Assembly (NCBI GenBank): GCA_942493305.1
Contig: OW818686.1
Coordinates: 1,860,001 to 1,924,000, forward strand
DNA from: UBA7672 sp030824255
GTDB lineage: Bacteria; Pseudomonadota; Alphaproteobacteria; Caulobacterales; Hyphomonadaceae
DNA length: 64,000 bases
Reading direction: 5' to 3'
Each line of letters begins with the position of its first letter. Within the stretch, counting starts at the first letter, position 1. The notes beneath the pieces are model-generated. The model ran no database searches and was not told the origin of the DNA. It saw only the letters and a list, made by a program, of their open reading frames with translations. This document shows positions 1 to 7,180 of the stretch, in pieces. The translations under genes and the position numbers were made by a program.

Positions 1-999
1 GAGGAGCCCGAAGCCATCGCGCTGCACGCGAAGCGCGTGCCGCTGCAGGGGGTCAATCCGTCGCGAAAGACGATTGGCGCGTTGACCTTCGTCGACGGGT
101 TTCACCTGACCAGCGGCGACAAGCGGTTCGGCGGGCTATCGGGTCTCGATTTCACCGAAGATGGCAATCTGCTTGCGATCAGCGACCAGGGCGATTTCGT
201 ATGGCTGGGTCTGGGCGAGGATGGCGTGACGCCGACGGACGCGCGCATCGGCGGGATGCGCGATGCCAAAGGCGCCTCTATCCGCGGCAAGTCCGAAGGC
301 GACGCAGAGGGGCTCGCGGTGAATGGCGGCGTGGCGCTGGTCTCCTTTGAGGGCAATCATCGCGTTCTGGCGTTTGATGTCGGTCGCTGCGGCGCGGCGG
401 CGCGCGGTGTGGCGATTGCTGCTGGAAAGCCGGACGTGATGACGAAGGCGTTCGCGCGTCAGAAGCTGGATGTTGGCGGGAATGAGGGGCTGGAAGGCCT
501 TGCCGTGACGCCGGACTGGTTCGTCGTTGCGGGGCTGGAGACGAAAGCGGGGAAGCAGAGCGCGGTGTCCGTGCGCGGGATAGAGGCGCGGCCGGAGTTC
601 GATGTGCGCGTGGCTGAAGGCGCGCCGGAGCTTGTGGGGCTCGATGTGGTGGCGGAAGGCGATGATGTGCGCGTGTATAGCCTGCACCGCTCTCGCAGCG
701 CGCTGGCCAGCAATGCGATCATGATCGTCGAAACGCGGTTTCAGCGCGGCCTGGACCAGTCAAACCTGCCTGCGCGCGTTATGGGCGAGCTGGATGAGCG
801 CGCACGTGCGCGATTCCAGCCTGCTGTGTCGCGCGTGCTGGCACAGATGAACGTGTTCCTGACGATCGACAATTTCGAGGGGATCGCGGCGAAGGCCATG
901 CCGGATGGAGGCATTCGGCTGTTCGTCGTGTCGGACGATAATTTCGCGGCCCGGCAGCGCACGTTGCTGATGGTCTATGATGTAGCAGCGCGAGGCTGA
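1..999 (+). CDS. Esterase-like activity of phytase family protein (5' partial)
   Basis: The reading frame is open from the first base to the TGA at 997-999, so the gene starts upstream of the window; a GTG at 37 is the first visible possible start but the preceding codons also look coding. The protein looks like the phytase-like esterase domain (PF13449 type): an FGGLSGLDF segment, a DGNLLAISDQGDF segment and a DAEGLAV segment, as in these beta-propeller-like secreted proteins. Members are usually exported and their substrate is mostly unknown. The signal peptide, if any, lies outside the window. The gene converges on the small secreted-protein gene at 1134-1424, with a strong GC-rich hairpin between them. 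Family assignment is from remembered motifs; the enzymatic activity is not shown. Confidence 0.8.
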   Translation, partial: EEPEAIALHAKRVPLQGVNPSRKTIGALTFVDGFHLTSGDKRFGGLSGLDFTEDGNLLAISDQGDFVWLGLGEDGVTPTDARIGGMRDAKGASIRGKSEGDAEGLAVNGGVALVSFEGNHRVLAFDVGRCGAAARGVAIAAGKPDVMTKAFARQKLDVGGNEGLEGLAVTPDWFVVAGLETKAGKQSAVSVRGIEARPEFDVRVAEGAPELVGLDVVAEGDDVRVYSLHRSRSALASNAIMIVETRFQRGLDQSNLPARVMGELDERARARFQPAVSRVLAQMNVFLTIDNFEGIAAKAMPDGGIRLFVVSDDNFAARQRTLLMVYDVAARG

Positions 1000-1088
1000 C
1001 CCGCGCCCTGGCTTGTGGAGCGACTGAACGCAGAAAAGCCGAAAGCGCGCCACGCATGGCTGCGGGCGCCTGGTGAAACTCAAGGGGA

Positions 1089-1117
1089 GGCGGCGGCGGA
1101 ACGCGTCCGCCGCCGCC
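1089..1117. terminator. GC-rich hairpin between convergent genes
   Basis: A perfect 12-bp inverted repeat (arms 1089-1100 and 1106-1117, 5-nt loop) lies between the stop codons of two convergent genes. Neither side has a good T-run, so it is a stable hairpin that may terminate or protect both transcripts rather than a textbook intrinsic terminator. Confidence 0.5.
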
Positions 1118-1133
1118 AGACCCGAAAGAGCGG

Positions 1134-1424
1134 TTAGTTGGTCGGCGCGATGCCGGAGACCGTTTCCGTCGAGCGGTCGACGGTGCAGCTCAGCTTCACG
1201 GTGGCGTCGTCGGCGCCCTTCACCTTGAAGAGGTAGGTGAAGCTTGCGCCCGTGGCCTTGGTCGATTCCTTATCGACCTTCACCGACTTCGGCGCAGGTT
1301 CCTGCTTGCTGATGGCGTCCTTGCACATCTTCTCGGCCCCTTGGACCGAAACCTTGGCGAGCGCCGGGGAGGCGAGCGCGATGGCGGTAGCGGACAGAAT
1401 GATGAGGGAGGAAAGGCGGGTCAT
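1134..1424 (-). CDS. Small secreted protein of unknown function
   Basis: This 96-aa protein starts with a clear Sec signal peptide (Arg, hydrophobic stretch SLIILSATAIALASPALA, cleavage after ALA near residue 23). The mature part is about 73 residues, Lys-rich, with two cysteines that could form a disulfide in the periplasm. I do not recognise a family. It is transcribed divergently from the dienelactone hydrolase gene, and the intergenic region carries several palindromes. Confidence 0.75.
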   Translation of the reverse strand: MTRLSSLIILSATAIALASPALAKVSVQGAEKMCKDAISKQEPAPKSVKVDKESTKATGASFTYLFKVKGADDATVKLSCTVDRSTETVSGIAPTN

Positions 1425-1469
1425 TTTGATCTCCGTTGGGACGCCTTCTGTGGACGTCCGTGGTTCAGA

Positions 1470-1570
1470 CTGACAGTGTCAGGTAGACGCCGTCAAGTGA
1501 CCTATAGGTCAATTAGGGCGGTGGTCAGCTAACACCTTCGTCAACTGCTGCTGAAACCAGCCGGTTTCAG
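1470..1570. promoter_or_regulatory. Cluster of three operator-like palindromes
   Basis: The divergent intergenic region holds three dyads: CTGACAGTGTCAG at 1470-1482 (perfect, odd centre), TGACCTATAGGTCA at 1498-1511 (perfect 14 bp), and CTGAAACC-N4-GGTTTCAG at 1551-1570. Their size and position suit dimeric repressor binding sites for the flanking genes. No regulator gene is adjacent, so the binding protein is unknown. Confidence 0.5.
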
Positions 1571-1628
1571 TGGCCGTAAGGCCGCACCCCGCGATAGCGT
1601 GCCGCAGGACAGCACCGGGAGCGGGCAA

Positions 1629-2543
1629 ATGGCAGACACAGAGCGTGGCGCAGGCGAGATCCAGCCGACCCAGGAGATGTTCGACCTGTACGACCAGTAC
1701 TGTCACAACGACATCGATCGGCGGACCTTCATGGACCGGCTGGGCAAGCTGGCCGTGGGTGGGGTGAGTGCGGCGGTGCTGGCGGAGGCGCTGCTGCCGA
1801 AATACGCCAGCGCGCTGCAGATGGCGGAGACGGATTCCCGGATCGTGGGATCGCGCATCACCTATGACTCGCCCAATGGCGCGGGGAAGCAGGGCAAGCA
1901 GATGGGTGGCTATCTGGTGCGCCCGGCGAGTGCGGGATCGAAGAAGCTGCCTGTCATCGTCGTGGTGCATGAGAATCGCGGCCTCAACCCGCACATCGCC
2001 GATGTGACCCGCCGCGCGGCGGCGGCGGGATTCATGGCGTTCGCGCCGGATGCGCTTTATCCGCTGGGCGGCTATCCCGGCACGGATGATGAAGGCCGCA
2101 CGATGCAGGCGACCCGCAATGGCGCGGAGATGCTGGAAGATTTCATCACGGCGGTTCAGCTCATGCAGGGCCGCGCGGATTCAACAGGCAAGGTCGGCAT
2201 TGTCGGCTTCTGCTTCGGCGGCGGCATCTGCAACAATGTGGCGGTGCGGGTTCCGACTCTGGCGGCGTCAGCGCCGTATTATGGCGCGGCGGCCGCGGTG
2301 GCGGACGTCCCGAAATTTCAGGCGCCGCTGCTGATCACGCTTGCGGGCATCGATGAGCGCGTCAACGCTCCCTATCCTGCTTACGAAGAAGCGCTGCGCA
2401 AGGAAGGCAAGACCTTCACCAGCCATACCTATGAAGGTTGCCAGCACGGCTTCCACAACGATACGACGCCGCGCTTCGATCCCGAGAATGCGCGCGTCGC
2501 GTGGAACCGGACGCTCGACTTTTTCCGCAAGCACCTGGCCTGA
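1629..2543 (+). CDS. Dienelactone hydrolase family protein, Tat-type N-terminus
   Basis: An alpha/beta hydrolase of the dienelactone hydrolase family (304 aa from the ATG at 1629, preceded by GGGAGCGGG; the frame also allows a GTG at 1599 with no ribosome site). The catalytic triad is visible: Cys195 in the GFCFGGG nucleophile elbow, Asp242 in GIDERV and His273 in QHGFHN. Residues about 29-60 hold DRRTFMDRLG followed by a hydrophobic stretch ending YASA. This is a twin-arginine-like signal inside a long N-terminal arm, as in many proteobacterial members, so export is likely. The natural ester or lactone substrate cannot be told from sequence. The gene is followed after 11 bp by a lipoprotein gene, probably co-transcribed. 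Confidence 0.88.
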   Translation: MADTERGAGEIQPTQEMFDLYDQYCHNDIDRRTFMDRLGKLAVGGVSAAVLAEALLPKYASALQMAETDSRIVGSRITYDSPNGAGKQGKQMGGYLVRPASAGSKKLPVIVVVHENRGLNPHIADVTRRAAAAGFMAFAPDALYPLGGYPGTDDEGRTMQATRNGAEMLEDFITAVQLMQGRADSTGKVGIVGFCFGGGICNNVAVRVPTLAASAPYYGAAAAVADVPKFQAPLLITLAGIDERVNAPYPAYEEALRKEGKTFTSHTYEGCQHGFHNDTTPRFDPENARVAWNRTLDFFRKHLA

Positions 2544-2554
2544 AGGACATCACA

Positions 2555-3088
2555 ATGAAAACGACGATCGCCGCTTTTGCGAGCGCGTGCCTGTTGCTTG
2601 CCGGTTGTGGTGGTCCTGCCGTCGAGGTGCCTGCGCCGACGGCTGAAACGCCCGCTGCTCCGGTTGTCGAAACTGCCGCGGACCTGCCGCCAGTGGTGAA
2701 TGGCTGGCGCGAGTATCCGCTGGGCGAAGGCGTGGTCTCAATCCAGCCCGCGAAATGGCGCACGGACGTGATCGACGTGCCGGTGCCGGTGGGCAAGGGT
2801 CTCGAGTATAAGCTGGCGATGAAGAAGGGGCAGGGTGTCGTCTACAACGTTACCTATGGCGACCTTGCGCATCCCGGCCTGATGGAGGTTGAGTTCCACG
2901 GCCATACCGAGCAGGTCGACGGCGTGGGCGACCTGATGTTTTATTCCAAGACCGGAGGCTCGCCCGAAAGCGGCGTGTTCACGGCCCCTTGGGACGGCAT
3001 CCACGGCTGGTATCTCAAGAATGAGAGCGACAAGGACGTGACGGTCCGCCTCGAACTGGCCGGCTTCTACGAGCTGGAAGAAAAATAG
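2555..3088 (+). CDS. Putative lipoprotein
   Basis: The 177-aa product starts at the ATG at 2555 (GAAGGACATCACA upstream). It has a lipoprotein signal peptide ending in LLLAGC (lipobox Leu-Ala-Gly-Cys), followed by a Pro/Ala/Thr-rich linker and a compact domain of about 130 residues that is rich in aromatic residues and lacks cysteine. I do not recognise the domain. The frame is open further upstream, but that part overlaps the hydrolase gene and is a shadow. It is probably an operon partner of the dienelactone hydrolase. Confidence 0.75.
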   Translation: MKTTIAAFASACLLLAGCGGPAVEVPAPTAETPAAPVVETAADLPPVVNGWREYPLGEGVVSIQPAKWRTDVIDVPVPVGKGLEYKLAMKKGQGVVYNVTYGDLAHPGLMEVEFHGHTEQVDGVGDLMFYSKTGGSPESGVFTAPWDGIHGWYLKNESDKDVTVRLELAGFYELEEK

Positions 3089-3222
3089 TCGCCGCCGGCC
3101 TGACCCGTTCGGGCCGTTGTTTGCGCTTACTGACTCGGACAGCCACGTCTCGCCCGGCTCGCATCCGTCTGATCGGGCAGGGCCGCATGGCGGGGGCTGT
3201 ACGCGGTTCGAGGGGGCAGGCG

Positions 3223-4440
3223 ATGATGTTCAAGGCGATTGCTGGCGCTGCGTTGGGGGCGCTGAGCCTGTCGGGTTGCGCGATGGTGGGCGACATCGGC
3301 GCGAACGGGCTGGCCGAGAATATCGAGGGCAATGCGGCGACGCTGAACGAGGCGCATACACGCGCCATGACCGCGATCATCGCGGTGAACGTCATGCGCG
3401 CACGGGATCGCTGGCCCACGAACTACACGACGCTGTCGGGCATCAAATCCAACCCGTCTCTGCAGCTCAACGGGTCGACCACGCTGGGGCCGTTGGGGCT
3501 GGGCAATGCGCCGATGCCGTTTGCGAACACGAGCGCCACGATTGCGCGCAATGAGACCGCGAACGCCGAGTATTCGGTGAACCCCTTCTCCAACAACGAC
3601 AAGACACAAGGCCTGCTGAAGCCGATCCAGCCCGAGCAGCTGGAGAATTACTGGCTGGCCGGATGGCCGCGCGAAACCCTGATGTGGCTGTTCGTCGATG
3701 CGGTGACGTTCGCGGGAGAGAGCAAGCCCTGGTATATAGATGGCGACGAGTTTTCCGATGCGCCATCGCTCACGGATGCATCGAACACGCGGCGCTATGT
3801 CGAGATCATCGACCGGGCGAAAGGTGGCGACATCGATTTCGGCCTGCTGCCCGATCCTAGCCTCGATGAGCGCAACTGCAGGCCCTACGATCCTGTCTAC
3901 CTGCGCGAGACCCTGGGCGGCAGCGCGGCAGATACGCCGATGAACGATACCGTGCGTGCGGTTGAGGCCCTCACCGGGCGTCAGCTGGTGCTGGCGGAGG
4001 ACACACGGCAGGCGCGGGCCGACGAGATGCAGATCGCGCCTGATCGCTTCAACCGGCGTCTGCTGCTGTGCGACGAGATCGAGGCGCGCTGGGGTTTCAT
4101 GGATGCGCGGACGGGCGAGCCGCTGGCGGCCATACGCACGCGCTCGTTTGACGACATGATTTATTTCCTCGGCGAAACGCTTCGCAGCGGCACGGAGACG
4201 GATCCGACCGTCGCGGGCGGCGTCATCCTGTTCCAGACCTACTCGGATCGGGCCGATCGCTCGTTCGCGGTGCGGGTCGAGCACGCCGGCCGTGTCTATT
4301 TCATTGCGCCGCAGACGCCGGCTGGCGATATCGCCGGTCCGCGTGATGTGACGGGCAATGTGTTGTCGCTGCTGAACCAGCTTTACCTGCTGGCCCAGTC
4401 CGACGAATTCCTGCGGGCGCCGGAGGCCCGGCTGCGATAA
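3223..4440 (+). CDS. Putative lipoprotein of unknown function
   Basis: The 405-aa product starts at the ATG at 3223, 4 nt behind AGGGGGCAGG; ATG codons also occur at 3187 and 3226. The N-terminus (MMFKAIAGAALGALSLSGCAM) is a short lipoprotein signal with lipobox Leu-Ser-Gly-Cys. The mature protein is acidic and has no membrane segment. It contains two cysteine-bearing stretches (ERNCRPYDPVYL and LLLCDEIEARWGF). I recognise no family. It could be a periplasmic or outer-membrane-anchored protein. A weak CAGG/CCTG hairpin with a short T-run follows at about 4445-4460. Confidence 0.72.
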   Translation: MMFKAIAGAALGALSLSGCAMVGDIGANGLAENIEGNAATLNEAHTRAMTAIIAVNVMRARDRWPTNYTTLSGIKSNPSLQLNGSTTLGPLGLGNAPMPFANTSATIARNETANAEYSVNPFSNNDKTQGLLKPIQPEQLENYWLAGWPRETLMWLFVDAVTFAGESKPWYIDGDEFSDAPSLTDASNTRRYVEIIDRAKGGDIDFGLLPDPSLDERNCRPYDPVYLRETLGGSAADTPMNDTVRAVEALTGRQLVLAEDTRQARADEMQIAPDRFNRRLLLCDEIEARWGFMDARTGEPLAAIRTRSFDDMIYFLGETLRSGTETDPTVAGGVILFQTYSDRADRSFAVRVEHAGRVYFIAPQTPAGDIAGPRDVTGNVLSLLNQLYLLAQSDEFLRAPEARLR

Positions 4441-4530
4441 CCGGCAGGACAGCCTGTTTTTGAAGCTGGAGGAATTCCGCTTTCCGGGGGCTTGTTCACC
4501 GCGCTAGTTTCGTGCGCGGAGGAAATCACC

Positions 4531-5769
4531 TTGATCGATGCAGATGCGTCCGACGATCTGGCGCCTGCGGGGCGTGGCCCCTCGGATCGCTACGTGCAGA
4601 AACGCGAGCTGATCCTCGACGCCGCCAGCCGCAAGTTCAACGTCATGGGCGTGCGTGGCGCCACGCTGGAAGATATCGCGGGCGACGTGGGGATGAACCT
4701 AACCAGCATCCGCCACTATTTCCGCCGCAAGGATGATCTGGTGGCGGCGGGCTTCCTGCGCTCCATCGATGTGCACAAGGCGGCTTTTACGCAGGCGCTG
4801 GATGCAGGGTCGCGCGAGGCGCGCGTGCGCGAACTGGTGCGCGTCTATTTCAACCTGCGCAGGTCGATTCGCGAGGGCGGGGGGCCGGAAGTGATGATCT
4901 TCGGCGACATGCGCTCGCTGGAGGAGGCGCACGCGGGCGAAGTCTGGCCGCGATACATAAAACTGTTCCAGCTGGTGCGGCGCGTTGTTTCGTCGGACGA
5001 AGAGTTGGCGCAGGACCGGCCGCGCGCGAATGCGCGGACCTATTTCGTGCTGTCGCAGTTGCTGCGTTCGGTGTTCTGGCTGCCGGCCTATCCGGTGGAT
5101 GCGTTCGGCTGGGTCGAGCAGCGTTTCGCCGATATTCTCTTCAACGGTCTCGCGGCGCAGGGTGTGACGCCGAAGCCCGCCGCGCAAGCGGAGACGCCGG
5201 AGCCTGCGCCGAGTTCGTGGGAGAGTTTCCTGCTGGCGGCGACGAAGCTGATCAACCAGCAGGGTTATCGCGGCGCGTCGGTGGATGCGATTGCGCGGCA
5301 GCTCAACCGCACCAAGGGCTCGTTCTATCATCACATCGAAGGCAAGGGCGACCTGCTGGTCGCTTGCTTCAATCGCAGCCTTGGCTTGCTGACAGAGGCG
5401 CAGCGCACGGCCATAGCCGCGAATGCGAAAGGCCTCGACCAGGCCTATGCCGCAACGCTTGCGCTGGTGCGGCGACAGCAGACGGCGGCAGGCCCCCTGC
5501 TGCGCTCGTCGGCGCTGATGTCGGTGGAGGCGGGCAAACGCGACATGATGCTGGAGGAACTGGCGCAGGTGGTGACCCGCTTCAGCGCCATGACCACGGA
5601 CGGCATGATCGACGGCTCGTGCCGGCCGTGCGATGCACGGGTGGCTGGCGAGATGATCATGGTCGCGGTGAATTCCGCCGGCCAGCTCGGCAACTGGGCC
5701 AAGGACATCACGCCGGACATGGCGGTCGACTACTATGTGCGGCCGATGTTCCTCGGGCTGTTCGCGTAA
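4531..5769 (+). CDS. Tandem TetR/AcrR regulator (two HTH-type units in one chain)
   Basis: The 412-aa protein, from a TTG at 4531 with an excellent GGAGGAA site 6 nt upstream, is about twice the usual TetR length. It carries two TetR N-terminal helix-turn-helix domains. The first lies at about residues 22-70 (GATLEDIAGDVGMNLTSIRH, then YFRRKDDL). The second is at about residues 228-280 (GASVDAIARQLNRTKGSFYH, then HIEGKGDL). Each is followed by an all-helical region suited to ligand binding. TetR proteins normally dimerise to bind DNA, so a fused pair could act as a pseudo-dimer or bind two sites. Target genes are unknown; no transporter is adjacent and the next gene is convergent. Confidence 0.88.
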   Translation: MIDADASDDLAPAGRGPSDRYVQKRELILDAASRKFNVMGVRGATLEDIAGDVGMNLTSIRHYFRRKDDLVAAGFLRSIDVHKAAFTQALDAGSREARVRELVRVYFNLRRSIREGGGPEVMIFGDMRSLEEAHAGEVWPRYIKLFQLVRRVVSSDEELAQDRPRANARTYFVLSQLLRSVFWLPAYPVDAFGWVEQRFADILFNGLAAQGVTPKPAAQAETPEPAPSSWESFLLAATKLINQQGYRGASVDAIARQLNRTKGSFYHHIEGKGDLLVACFNRSLGLLTEAQRTAIAANAKGLDQAYAATLALVRRQQTAAGPLLRSSALMSVEAGKRDMMLEELAQVVTRFSAMTTDGMIDGSCRPCDARVAGEMIMVAVNSAGQLGNWAKDITPDMAVDYYVRPMFLGLFA

Positions 5770-5776
5770 GCGGCGC

Positions 5777-6655
5777 TCAGGTCGTGTGCTGTTCCTGCAG
5801 CCAGCGCGTCATCACGCCGCCGTCCACGCATTGCTGCCACGCCTGCTCGGGCGTTTCGGCGTAGGTGAAGAGCGTCTCATCGACCTTGCCGATGACGCCA
5901 TGCTTTACCAGGGCGTCGAAATTGATGACTTCTTCCCAGAACTTCCGGTCGTAAAGCACAATCGGGATCGGCGGCGACTTGCCCGTCTGGCGCAGCGCCA
6001 GGAGTTCGAACAGTTCGTCGAACGTGCCGAGGCCGCCGGGGAATACAACAAGCGCGTTTGCGCGCATGGCGAAGTGCATCTTGCGCATCGCGAAATAGTG
6101 GAAGCGGAAGGTGAGGTCCGGCGTGGAGTAGGCGTTCGGCTCCTGCTCCATCGGCAGGGTGATGTTGTAGCCGATCGACGGCGCGCCGGCGTCATGCGCG
6201 CCACGGTTGGCGGCTTCCATGATGCCCGGCCCGCCGCCGGTGGCGATGACGTTGTCGCGCGGGCTGCGCTCGCTCAGCAGGGCGCCGCCCTCCAGCGAGG
6301 CAATGCGTCCGAACTCCCGCGCGGCGTTGTACCAGCGCTGATGGGCGGGCGTGCCGGTTGGCGAAAAGCGCGCGGAGCCGAACACGACGATGGTGGAGCG
6401 TACGCCCCAGCGGTCCAGCGCCTCCTCGACCTTGGCGTATTCCAGCATGAAGCGCACGCCGCGCATCGAATCGCTGAGCAGCCAGTCCTGGTCCATCGCC
6501 GCGAGACGGTAGGATGGCGACAGCATGTTGGCCTTGTTCGCTCCCTTGCCGCCCGCGAGTTGCGGGATGTCGGCGGCGGTGAGCGTGCCGGCGATATGGT
6601 GGGGCTTGCCCGCTGGCTTTCGGGCGGCGGGTTTCTTGGTGGTCTTGCGGGCCAT
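5777..6655 (-). CDS. LOG family protein (TIGR00730-like, long form)
   Basis: A 292-aa Rossmann-fold protein with both LOG family signatures, GGGPGIMEAANRG and PGGLGTFDELFE. LOG enzymes are phosphoribohydrolases that release free base from nucleoside monophosphates; many bacterial members are labelled lysine decarboxylase by an old error. The Lys/Ala/Pro-rich N-terminal tail of about 20 residues and the overall length are typical of the longer bacterial type II forms rather than the roughly 190-aa short ones. It ends 8 bp from the convergent TetR gene. Substrate preference cannot be predicted. Confidence 0.88.
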   Translation of the reverse strand: MARKTTKKPAARKPAGKPHHIAGTLTAADIPQLAGGKGANKANMLSPSYRLAAMDQDWLLSDSMRGVRFMLEYAKVEEALDRWGVRSTIVVFGSARFSPTGTPAHQRWYNAAREFGRIASLEGGALLSERSPRDNVIATGGGPGIMEAANRGAHDAGAPSIGYNITLPMEQEPNAYSTPDLTFRFHYFAMRKMHFAMRANALVVFPGGLGTFDELFELLALRQTGKSPPIPIVLYDRKFWEEVINFDALVKHGVIGKVDETLFTYAETPEQAWQQCVDGGVMTRWLQEQHTT

Positions 6656-6711
6656 GGGCGTCTCTTTTCAGGGGCCGCCTGTTTAGCCAAGACTGGTAAA
6701 GGAAGCGACCC

Positions 6712-6734
6712 GAAAAGCTGCGAATTTCGCAGCT
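6712..6734 (-). terminator. Intrinsic terminator of the polA-deaminase unit
   Basis: Read on the minus strand, a 9-bp perfect stem (arms 6716-6724 and 6726-6734) is followed by TTTTCG. It overlaps the stop codon of the deaminase gene, so transcription from polA would end here, before the LOG-family gene. Confidence 0.65.
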
Positions 6735-7179
6735 ATTCCATGATGTCCTCGTTCCAGAGGCCCGGATTTGCCGCGATGAAGTCGCGCATCTGGCGAATGG
6801 AGGCGGCGTGCGCGGCGTCAATCACCTCGATGCCGTGGCTGCGGAGGAAGGCCTCGTTGCCGCCGAAATTGACGGTGTCGTTGATGACGACGCGCGGGAT
6901 CTTGAACTGAACGATCGTGCCCGAACACATCATGCAGGGCGACAGTGACGTGTAGAGCGTGGTGTCGCGATAGGTGAGCTGTCGCCCCGCCTTGCGCAGG
7001 CAGTCCATCTCGCCATGCGCGATGGGATCGCCATGCTGGACGCGCTGGTTGTGACCGGAGGCGACGAGGCTTGCCCCACGCGCGAGGGCCGAGCCGATTG
7101 GCAGGCCGCCCTGGTCGAGCGAGCGTTTCGATTCTTCGAAGGAGAGCTGGATGAAGGGGAGGTCGGCGGAAGCGAGCAC
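6733..7179 (-). CDS. Nucleoside/cytosine deaminase (yeast FCY1-like)
   Basis: A 148-aa zinc-dependent deaminase. The zinc site is His55-x-Glu57 (HGE) plus Cys82-x2-Cys85 (SPCMMC). The segments HNQRVQHG, YRDTTLYTSLSPC, IPRVVINDTVNF and the C-terminal NEDIME closely resemble yeast cytosine deaminase FCY1 as I remember it, more than TadA or CDA. A role in pyrimidine base salvage (cytosine to uracil) is therefore likely. The GTG start at 7179 lies 1 bp after the polA stop codon, so translation is probably coupled to polA. Substrate is inferred from resemblance only. Confidence 0.85.
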   Translation of the reverse strand: MLASADLPFIQLSFEESKRSLDQGGLPIGSALARGASLVASGHNQRVQHGDPIAHGEMDCLRKAGRQLTYRDTTLYTSLSPCMMCSGTIVQFKIPRVVINDTVNFGGNEAFLRSHGIEVIDAAHAASIRQMRDFIAANPGLWNEDIME

Positions 7180-7180
7180 G

